Below, piece after piece: positions 54,688-64,000 of a stretch of DNA of 64,000 bases; positions within the stretch are counted from its first letter, which is position 1; every line of letters begins with the position of its first letter. The translations under genes and the position numbers were made by a program. The notes beneath the pieces were generated by a model that was not told the origin of the DNA, did not search any database, and saw only the letters and a program-made list of their open reading frames with translations. Source of the stretch: Alitta virens (lineage: Eukaryota > Annelida > Polychaeta > Phyllodocida > Nereididae); NCBI GenBank assembly GCA_932294295.1, contig OW028575.1:17426058-17490057 (forward strand), written 5' to 3'.

Positions 54688-55689
54688 TAATCATAATCAT
54701 AATAATTTCACTTATTAAGCCACACTTTGACATCCTTTCTTTTCTTCTTTTTTTTCATAATAATGTAAAGGCTAAAAATTGTGTTGTTTCATTCATTGTC
54801 CCTGTAGTTAGCATCCCACTTTGCAATGACAGCCATAAAAGGTTGTAAAATATTAAAGTGCATACAATTATAATTTAATATTCTTAGTATTGCCATATTC
54901 TTTGTATATAAGGCATTACAGAAGTAAGTTTCTTGTCAAGTTGTTTTCAAGATTTTTCTGCAGGACTGAGCACTCCCAATCAATTTTACTCTCAGCAACC
55001 ATGGAGCAACCCAGTCAAGTTTTTATTGTAATTAGCAATTTCATAAGAATTAGTTACAGTATAATCTGTGTTACTTTGACTTTAACTGCACTTTATTACT
55101 AATTATTTTCTTAATATTATGTAATTAATACACCGGTAAAGTGTTTGTTAATGAATCTGTATATATAACTGATTTTAATGCCATAGATTTGATGCAAATC
55201 AACAACCCAACAATCCAGTAACTGTTGAAAGAAATGGCAGTTGATAATGTATAGTTCCTTCAGTTGTCAACTAAAAGTAATCAGTGTGCAAAAAATATTT
55301 TGGCTTAAGATGGCATGAAAAATGGATGTGTTGAGTATAATTCCAAAATAAACCATTGAGATTTGTAATTAAACTTCATTATTTTAAATACAAATAAAAA
55401 CAAATATTAAAGTTAAATTTGTGTGAAACTATTTATTTGTATGGTACGATAGCCAACGCCTTTATGTGGCATAATGCAGTTGCTGCAAATCAGCGATATT
55501 GTTTTCGAAATGTATCTAAATGATCATCTTGGATGATAGCATACTGCATATTTCACACTGAGTGTCAAGGGCACCACTAAGTCATATAGAGTGTTACTGT
55601 ATGAAATTCATTAGGTTAAATGCATTAGTGTTAGAGGTCAGATGTGGAAACGAAAGTGTGTGTTAAGAGTTCTGCTCTGGAAATGAAAG
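54686..55689. other. No supported gene
   Basis: AT-rich sequence with small ORFs only. Confidence 0.4.
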
Positions 55690-55805
55690 TGTAACGCCCG
55701 CCCTCCTGCATGTTGGACGAACACTGAACAATGTTAATGATGTCTGTGTGCTATGTGTGATTCTCTGAGGGGTTTGCTGCAGCGCAGCCTATGTTTTAAT
55801 AATGT
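55690..55805 (-). repeat. Interspersed repeat, inverted relative to 47855-47945
   Basis: Ends GGGTTTGCTGCAGCGCAGCC and TATGTTTT on the plus strand, the reverse complement of the left part of 47855-47945, with related GAACACTGAACAATGTTAAT before it. The motif GAGTTCTGCTCTGGAAATG precedes it at 55667. Confidence 0.6.
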
Positions 55806-57397
55806 CATAAAACGTAATATACCTACCCTGTATCTAGTATAATCCAACAGTTTTTATTTAGTGCAACTCAAAACTTCCTAGAATTAATAATTTTATCATC
55901 AAAACTACGATTGCTTTAAAACAAATGGAGCAACTCCTGCTCTGATCTCGGCATGATCTTGTCACTAACCCAACATGTCCACAATCCTGTGAGATAAAAA
56001 TGATCGCCTGATAGAATGGTAGGACACAATGCTGCAAATAAGGTGAGCATTTTATAAACAATTTCAATATTCTATGGTCGTTTTATTGCATTTATTGTGT
56101 CTTAATATTTCATTAAATGAAGTAATATATACTTTGCTTTATATTAAACTTTAAGTTCATATAAAATGCTGTTGGAGCAGTATCTAAGTAAGTAAGTATG
56201 TATGTAAGTAAGCATGTAAGTAAGCAAGTAAGTAAGTAAGAAGTAAGTAAGTAAAGTATTTCTTATGATTGCCACGGCCGCGCGAAGATACAGGATATTC
56301 AGGATACACAGTATATACGTATAGATGTATTTATATGACTAGAATGATTGTTGAAAATTAGCAGCCATTTTGGACACTGTCAAATACATATGATTACACT
56401 AAAAATACTTTCAAATTGATGGCAACCTAATCCAATCTATGAAACATCAGAACCCAATTCAATTAACAAAGTCAGTCTTATTTACAGCCAATTTCATAGA
56501 CTTGGAAGCTATGAGATCAAGTCTATGAAATCGACTGCAATATGCTGTATTGCTAGGAGTTGGCTACCTGTGTGGGAAAAAAAGGTTCAGTCCTGCATTG
56601 GCTATCATCATGTATTTACTGCTGTAGCTGGGAAAACGTGTGAGACAGATTCCTTTATGAACAATTGTAAACGTGGTGTAGATAACTTTTAAGTGGCAAA
56701 AAGAAAAAATAGGGTGGAGTCCTCAACCAGAACCATTATAAAATTTCTTGAAAATTATTCATTGGAAATAAAATGTCACATCCGGTAGGTTGTGCCAACA
56801 TAGTTATCAAAAGGATTTCTAAAATTTAAAGTTACAAAAGTTAGTTTTTGCTATTTAGTCGCTCAGTACTTAACAATTTATTAATTATTATAATGAACTC
56901 TTAGACAAGATTTTTTAAATGATATGTAATATGCAATGGTGTTAGCAGGGCCAACGAGTAATTCTTTGGTGTTGCAGTAATGGTCTCCTCACAGAAATAT
57001 TACACAAATAAAAAATTAAATAATCTACTCATGAAGCAGATTTTTTTTCTAACTTATAAAAGCTGATTGATTGTAAAATGCATTTCAACCAATTAAGGGC
57101 ATGATAAACATTGTGTATGCCGAAATGCCCTATATGGCATATATATATCTTTACAGGTATCTTGACCTTTTATTAACTGCACCAAATTATCGTTTTGTTG
57201 GTGTCATATATTATGAATATAATGTTGGCCCACAAAAAAAGTTTTATGTGACACGTAATAAAATCGATTACACGTGTTCCAATGGCTATCAGACGAACAA
57301 TGTGTTTACAATTATTTGAAGTGATTCGCTTTGTAAACACCAATTGATGGCATTTTCTCAAGTGTGTACACCCACTTGGACAGATGGCATACTAAGC
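55806..57397. other. Upstream region of the SR gene, no other gene seen
   Basis: AT-rich, apart from the GTAA microsatellite. No supported coding sequence. The last few hundred bases presumably hold the SR gene promoter. Confidence 0.4.
56185..56255 (+). repeat. (GTAA)n microsatellite
   Basis: About 17 imperfect TAAG/TATG tetramers with one 1-base slip near 56241. Confidence 0.9.
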
Positions 57398-57405
57398 TGA
57401 CGTCA
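57398..57405. promoter_or_regulatory. CRE palindrome upstream of the SR gene
   Basis: Perfect TGACGTCA, 79-120 bp upstream of the two possible start codons, in a locally less AT-rich block. A CREB/ATF-type site is a reasonable inference from sequence and position. Confidence 0.5.
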
Positions 57406-57483
57406 CGTTCATGCGAAGCCTAGCGGTTGGGGAAGGAATCTCATTCGATATCGTCTGCTCAGTGAAATCGACTTCACAACAGA

Positions 57484-60400
57484 ATGAGCCACACTCTGGT
57501 AAACACGCATACTACCATGGCTGTACTGGACAAATCGTTTGGTGGATATAGAATATTTGTTGGTGATTTGGGCAAGACAGTTAGCAAACATGCTCTGAGG
57601 AGAGTATACGAATATTATGGCCCACTACTGGATATTTGGCTAGCCAGGTAAATGCATATATTTAGATAATACAGTCAATATAATTTGCTAGCTATGTTCA
57701 GGTGAAAATACAACTTCGTGTTTTTTTATTTTTCAATGTAGGGAGATTAGTAAAAAATACATTGTGCACCAGTTGTAAATTAATTCTTCACTCATGTGCA
57801 AAGTTTTGAAGTTGTTAATTCTACCATAACGTGATCATATTCACACATACATGTATTGCAATATGCTTTTGGCTAAAAGGTTCTGTGCCATAACCAATTT
57901 GTAAAATATATATTTATGTTAATTGTAACATTAGTACCTGTAAATGCCTTCAGCATATTAAAATGTATGTCAACTTATACACACTTAGTATGGCTCGCAG
58001 CCTGTCATTAAATCAGTGACAGTATTAAGCATTTATAAGAAGCCATGTGCATCGTTGCAATAAGAGAGTGGCCATACTACAATAGCTTATGTTTTATTCA
58101 AATAATCAACAACCTTATAACGAATGTCCGTATTGACCTTTCAATTTTTTTAGCTTTAGTTCAGTGATAAATATTTATATGCGTATATATTAGACGGATC
58201 ACTTAGCGATCGGTGCATCATTATGTTTTAATAGATAGTGCTTCATACAGTATTAATACAAAATATATCGACTTCTTACATTCATCTAGTGGTTTGTTAC
58301 CTATGTTTATTACTATGAATAGCACGCTGTAAAGTCGTCAATATTACCAGAGGTAGTCATATTTGTCTGATTACCTACTGAAAGCTGTATTATAGAGAGA
58401 GAGAAAATTCTTTATTTTAGTGAAATGGGCTCATGGCACTCGTGGCCTAGCCCCCAGCCCTCTTGGGCTTACAATTCACATGTAAACACTAGTTAAAATA
58501 TTATATGTACCGGTATATAAATACCCTTGATACATTTTTAACGTTGGAGTTTGGTCTTTCTCAGGTTTCAAATAATAGTAAATATAGGTGATTAAATTTG
58601 TCCCAACAAAGATAATAGATTCAACTTGATCCTTGTTGATAGAACTAGTCGATGAAGTAAATTTGGTTTTTTCTATTAGTAATTTTTAGGAAGTTATAAT
58701 CAAATTATTACAAAACCCCTTTGTGTGATCGAATGTCATTAGTACTAAGCAGATATAAAATGCGATGTTGTCAACAATTTATTTTGATACTTCCTAATTG
58801 TGCCGAGTTCCTTTTCTGCTCTATCATATTCACAGGATGTGATGGTTATAATACCAATGACACCCAGATGTTAAATCACATTGGCTCTTTGTTTTTGGTT
58901 GGATGTTGGCACTATCAGCCCAATGTTGGCCCAGCATTGACACAATCTACCTGAAGTTGACCCACTAAAGGCATGGCCGACCCACAGTTGGCCTGTGTCA
59001 GTCTCACCCAGACAGCAGTCTCACCCAGACAGCATGCCAGGGCTGACATCTTCCCGAGGTGAGATAATGTCGAGCCAATGTCATCAATGTGGTATGTTAT
59101 CTGGGCATTGGCCCAATGTCGGCCCACTATTGACACCATTGACCAAATGTTGGCCCATCTTGGCAGGCAGTGTTGACCTAAAATGTGGCCCAGATAGGCC
59201 AGGTATCCGGAGATAAGCCTAATTCACTGATCAAGTTATAACTATATCCCAGATAGCATTCCAAAGCATTTCAACGTCGGCATGATATCGGCGATGTTAA
59301 TACGATGTTGTAACGACAGTGGCCTACATAAAAACAATGCTGGGCCGATTTGGATTGCTATAATTAAACACTATATGATTATACAGTCCTCCAGGCATGT
59401 GCAATGTTATGCATGTCCAATATGTGATATCCTTCATGAATTGCCAAGTGTTTGTAATACATGTTCATGATCATAATACTTTCTAAGTGAGTCAGTTGGA
59501 TTTTTCTTTTCATAACATTAAGTCGTCTACTCATGTTAGTGTTGCTAAGTGAGAAATGATCTTGTCGAGGAGAGCTTGTAAAAAAAAAATGTTTTGGCTC
59601 TGAGCATTCATTATTATGCAACTGATCGATAAAGAAAGTTCAGTAGCCTGAAACCAGTTATTGAGTTGCCAATGATCCATGACATCATAGCTACACAATT
59701 TACTTGGCAATGGCCCCTACCATGTGATGGTCATGATCAATTATGGATCAGTATAGTCCAAGCAGCTTTGGTCATGGTTGGCTGAGACATACCAGTAGCA
59801 TCTCGTGCAATTGAAGACATCACCTGTCTAGGTTCTTATGACTCGTGTATTTCATCCTGTTTAGGTCTGCACAGCTCGCCAACAATATAAGACATTTGAC
59901 CACTACGGAGTGTGGTTCAAGATCAAGTTTATTGGCCACATTCTACATACAATGAATTAAAAAATGCATGATATAAATACACCAATGGGAGGCTAACATC
60001 TGAAATGTATATAGGCCTATGCCTTTACCAATTAAAAAATAGAGAACAATGTAAAAGGAAAATTTACCAAGCCAATTGTATAAACATATATTTATTGTAT
60101 TTTATTCTGTAACCTTGCCACTATGGCCATCCGTTGTGCAAAATATACTGGCATAAATGACGTGTAAAATATAATGACAATAGTTAGGTAACATCCAATT
60201 AGAACACATTTGGGTCAATAACTCAAGAAGTCGTAATTATGAGGTTGTCTGGTCTTTATGAGTGGTCTCATGGATGGGTGCATTTGAATATAAAATGGTA
60301 CCTCACCATAGGAACAACCGTGATCCCCAATATTTTGGTCTTTAAAATGTGATCTTTATACAGATGGGAGTTCAAGAACAAAACTCTGGTCTTTATCGTA

Positions 60401-63400
60401 AGGTGGTTTGAATTATGAGGTCTCATTACCGGGGTAGTCTTATTGCTGACATGGTCTTATTGCCAAGGTGGTCTTAAGGCAAAGCTTAGCTGTATATATA
60501 GGTTTGTCGCTTCTCCAATTTCGGTCTGTCCGTCTCGCCCTAGGCCTATAGCTGATTTAAATCTTTCGTTGAAGTCCTCGTTCTCAATATCCTGCAATAT
60601 AATATAGGATTATTGCAATATAGTATGGGATTCCTGCAATATAGTATAGGATTCTTGTAATATAGCATGGGATTCCTGCAATATAGTATGGGATTCCTGC
60701 AATATAGTATAGAATTCTTGTAATATAGTATGGGATTCCCGCAATATAGTATAGGATTCCTGCATAGTTTGTGAACACTCATTCCTTTATGGATCAGCCC
60801 CGACTATACTTTAAAAACTATTTCATTGTTTTTTTTCTGAAGTCTGTGATGAACATATTTTACATCGTATACTTGCTTGTTTTTAAAAAGAGTTTCGTCA
60901 TTTGTATTTAATTTAATAACAAAAAGAATAAAAGATTTGATATCAACCAGTCAGCCACCCGCAATGATGCAATTTTCAATAATTTGACGATTTTAAGGTT
61001 GCTGATTTACCTACCAATTAGCAATAATTGCACCTCGGTTGAACCTCATTAGTTAAAGTACGGTTTTTTTTTGTTTTTTTTTTTGCTGATTTATCAAAGA
61101 ATAAGATAAAAAATATCCGACGCAATCCTCAATTCACTGTCTTAGTTTAATGTTTATAGGAACAACTTTCTTGGAATCAGCATAATTAAATGAGTCTTTT
61201 TTTTTATAACATGAGAGAGTAGATTAAAGTGTCTCTTGTCAACACACGCGCATGAATGCTTGCATGGTTAGGTGGCCATAACAAGTCACAGTATCGTGGA
61301 AATTGTAATATGACGTATTCACATATGTGAAAAAGAAAGAAAGAAGCAGTATGCATTTTGACAAATTACTGTTTTAAAATAAACAGATAAAACGCCAACT
61401 TTCACCATTTCACATATATCATTGAAAATGAGTAATTAGTTTTTTTTTTACGATGGCTAAGTCATTCAGGGATAACGTTAACCCCTTTCAGAAGCAGAAG
61501 TTGAAATCTCTGATTCACTGCATGAAAAGTATGATTGTGGGAAAAATAACACCATGTCAAGATTAGTAATAGTGTATGCACTTATTATTTTTCAGTATAA
61601 AGTAGATTCAGGTGGGTATAAATCTCACGAAAAAAATAGAAAGACTGCTGCATGGCCCTCATTCTGCGAACTGGGACGCAAATGAGGCAGCTACTGTTTT
61701 GTGCATGGTCGTTAAAGAACACCAGTCACTTAATTCTGATGGTGAAGCTACACTACGGAAAAGTGCTGTAAATTGATGAGGCCTGCAACTGCTATAAAGT
61801 CAGGATACAAAATGGCAGGATAATGTATTTCAAAGCGTCATAAATCAGAATGGGTGATGAGAAATTGACGAGAACTCTAATATTCATGGTAATTTTAAAA
61901 TGCGAATTATTCATAATTTAAATTAAAACATGTAGCTCCTATATTTCCTCTTTTGTCCTGATTTTCACGCAAATTCCTATATTTTCTTTTATTTCTGAGA
62001 CATACTGCTGTTTGATTGTGCTAGCTTGAAGGCCCAAGTGGGCCTCCCCGTGGCAAAGGTGTGTTGAGCAAAGCTTGGATGATAGACCCAAAAAAACCCA
62101 AAAAAAAACAACAAAACAAGACCTAAACCAGAGGAAAGGCCCACATTTTAATCAGATGCATGTACTTTATATATTCTTGGACCTTTATGTGTTGGAGCAT
62201 GCCAAGTGGATGGACTTGTTTGATTAATGTGGGGGGGGGGGGGCACGACCCTGCTCACTTGTTTGATCTTCAAACATGTTCTTCCCAAAAGAGGTCATTT
62301 CTTTTTGAAAGTTTTGAGTCTTAATCCTTTAGATAACCAAAAATATCTATATATTCTAATGCCCCTCTATTTTTAATTCTTAAATTCCTATCCTATATTT
62401 TTTTTATGTAAGATTTTAGTAGCACTTTACATATAACGTCGTGATTTGCCGAGTTAACAAGGTCTTATATGACTTCATATAGAGTGAATATGTCTAGTGT
62501 ACTAAGTATTAGGTCCAACAGATGTGACATTAATCTGAATGAATTATTAATTGCACTGTGTAGTCTATTCAAATATTTGCATGTAAAAACTGTTTAGAAC
62601 ATTACATGTATAATACACATAATGATGAAACAGATGGCTTATGATTGAATGTAATTTGCATGTATAAACAAATAAAATCCTATTTATTGATTTAAATATC
62701 TACTATTATTTACTGTAATTTTAAGTTATTTCTTTTTGCAACGTGTATGCAATGCACATTTCACACACTATGCATATGTAAGGTGACCTATAAAATATAC
62801 AGAAGACAGAAAAACCCATATCATACAGATACAGGAAATATTAATTGAAAGTTTCAATTTGATAAAATGCTTGAGTGAGATCCTATATATCAACTAACGT
62901 GGCAAGTAAATAAATGAAATTGTTGACTCTCTGAAAACCTCCATCTGTCAATCTATAAATCAATCAGTCAGTGGCCTGTGTATGGTCCACTAGCACTGCT
63001 CATCTCAGCGAATCAACCAGCCATTCATGTGAGAATTGCCATAATATTGGCCACTCTAAGCTTTTTTTGAAAACTAGCTGAGTGGAATAAAAACTTACGA
63101 TGACCTTTTTTTAATCAATTGATGCATTAAAATAACTCCATATGATATGGCTATAATGAGACTTTGACAACGAAAGTAGATCGTAAGAAATGAACATGAT
63201 AGATAACAGTTAGTGATATAATCAGGGGCGTTGATTTCTCTTGACAGTTCGGGGGGATGCAGGCCTACTTTGTTTGTCCATGGAGTCATGCTTATGACTC
63301 CATGGTTTGTCCCACTGTGACTTTCCCTGGCTCGTACAAGTAGTAGCAGTTAATGTGTGGACACTGGCCAAGAAGTAAATTAATGGTGGATCACTTACGC

Positions 63401-64000
63401 TTAACAAAGCACAAATGTTCCAAAACAAAAGTGTGAAAAAGGGTAATTTTCATTTGTGAATTTCGGGGGGGGGGGGGGGAATGATTGCATTGATCATCTC
63501 CCCCTTCTCAGAAAGTGGGGGGGGGGTATATATCCCCACATCCCCCCCTGAATCGACACCCCTGGATATAATTTATTACCACACACAGCTTTCATGACCA
63601 TACAACTATGTCAGGTTTTTTAGAAAATGTTCTTTATATTCTATTCTCCAATAAACTTTGTCATGGCATATGTATAATGAATTAACACATTGATGCGATA
63701 CTATCACATTTAATCGCTCTTCCTTATTCTTATCCCCTTTATAGCCTTTAACAAGTTTAAGTCTATTTTGAGCACGCTCCAACCATCCATGGGTTTGCAG
63801 GGCAGTAGTTTGCATGACTGCTGCCCTGCACTGTTGTATGCTTCACTGCCATGTAATCAATACAAGTTGACTAGGAAGTAAAGAAAACAAGAGCTAATCT
63901 CATGAAATTATAATAATCTATAGTAGCTTTGTTTTTTTTTGTTGTAGGAACCCACCCGGCTTTGCTTTCCTTGTTTACAAATACAAAGAAGATGCAGCGA
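57484..64000 (+). CDS. SR splicing factor (SRSF3/SRSF7-like), 5' part, truncated by the window
   Basis: Coding exon 1 is 57484-57647 (donor GTAAAT) and exon 2 starts at 63948 after TTGTTGTAG and runs off the window. They join within an Arg codon (AG|G). The joined RRM contains the RNP2 motif RIFVGDL, the helix KHALRRVYEYYGPLLDIWLAR and the RNP1 motif NPPGFAFLVY, the hallmark of the SRSF3/SRSF7/X16 group (consensus VWVARNPPGFAFVEF). SR proteins bind exonic enhancers through this RRM; the RS domain and any zinc knuckle would lie beyond 64000. An in-frame TGA at 57463 bounds the start. ATG 57517 has the better context (ACCATGG), but 57484 is also possible. The sequence is more diverged than typical SRSF3, so a lineage-specific paralogue is possible. 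Confidence 0.87.
58905..59215. repeat. Degenerate TTGGGCCAAC-type tandem repeat, copy 2
   Basis: Units such as CCCAATGTTGGCCCA, GGCCCACTATTGAC and ATGTTGGCCCATC recur at irregular spacing. Same family as 46600-46905. Within it a 14-base unit AGTCTCACCCAGAC is duplicated head to tail (about 59010-59035). Confidence 0.7.
60597..60764 (+). repeat. 21-bp minisatellite, 8 copies
   Basis: Eight units of the form ATATAGTATGGGATTCCTGC plus A, without gaps. Units 3 and 6 share the variant TTCTTGTA, suggesting a 63-bp higher-order unit. As 21 is a multiple of three, two long antisense frames stay open but are not genes. Confidence 0.92.
61388..61672 (+). repeat. About 285-bp interspersed repeat, inverted pair with 54224-54522
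   Basis: Begins near CATTTCACATATATCATTGA and ends TGCATGGCCCTCATTCTGCG plus AAC, the reverse complement of the start of 54224-54522. Confidence 0.7.

Larger units (their letters stand above)
57648..63947 (+). other. 6.3-kb intron of the SR gene
   Basis: Bounded by GTAAAT and TAG. It carries a TTGGGCCAAC-type repeat, a 21-bp minisatellite, an inverted repeat copy and G runs. At 58393-58480 a minus-strand LINE-like 3' end is possible, because the reverse complement has an AATAAAG and a CT-rich tail. No internal exon was recognised. Confidence 0.7.

Noticed and set aside
54609..54848. 79-codon ORF with poly Ile-Tyr
   Set aside because: Produced by the (TA)n microsatellite.
60597..60764. CRISPR-like array
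   Set aside because: The units are contiguous with no spacers, and the genome is eukaryotic.
60546..60782. Antisense repeat protein of 78 residues
   Set aside because: Artefact of the 21-bp minisatellite, which stays open in frame because its unit is a multiple of three.

Overview
This is eukaryotic, intron-rich, AT-rich animal DNA. Genes have GT-AG introns, and the intergenic space is crowded with metazoan transposable elements: Tc1, hAT, a P-like element, a Ty3/gypsy element, a non-LTR element and tRNA-derived SINEs. The gene set (a CDKL2-type kinase, a class A GPCR, an SR splicing factor) and the TE mix suggest a marine invertebrate, perhaps a non-vertebrate deuterostome such as a hemichordate. 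That placement is inference only.

Layout. 1-4.7 kb: no recognisable gene. 4.76-14.80 kb (minus): an 11-exon CDKL2-like kinase gene reconstructed exon by exon; its introns hold a MITE with two CRE palindromes, a nuclear-receptor-half-site repeat and a GC-rich 1-kb insertion flanked by a duplicated target. 15.05-17.0 kb: a decayed non-LTR retrotransposon lacking its RT core. 17.6-19.1 kb: promoter-like sequence (three CCAAT boxes, a CRE). 19.2-24.3 kb (plus): a 1698-residue Gln/Met-rich then Lys/Ser/Glu-rich nuclear-looking protein in one coding exon, family not recognised.

26-41.6 kb is a transposon graveyard: a degenerate tandem array split by a hAT MITE with a perfect 8-bp duplication; a decayed multi-exon hAT transposase gene with a 17-nt microexon; three copies of one tRNA-derived SINE (two with clear target duplications); a broken Tc1 element; a complete Ty3/gypsy element with identical 134-bp LTRs, a 5-bp duplication and one in-frame stop; and exons of a P/THAP9-like transposase.

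44.4-45.7 kb (minus): the 7TM part of a rhodopsin-class GPCR on two exons, with two weak upstream exon candidates. 46-57 kb: no firm gene, but several repeat families in direct and inverted copies. 57.48 kb to the right edge (plus): the start of an SR splicing-factor gene (SRSF3/7-type RRM), split by a 6.3-kb intron and cut off by the window. The host genes have unrelated roles (ciliary/nuclear kinase family, nuclear factor, membrane receptor, splicing). I see no operon-like or defence-like cluster. The most informative content is the TE biology and the unidentified 1698-residue protein.
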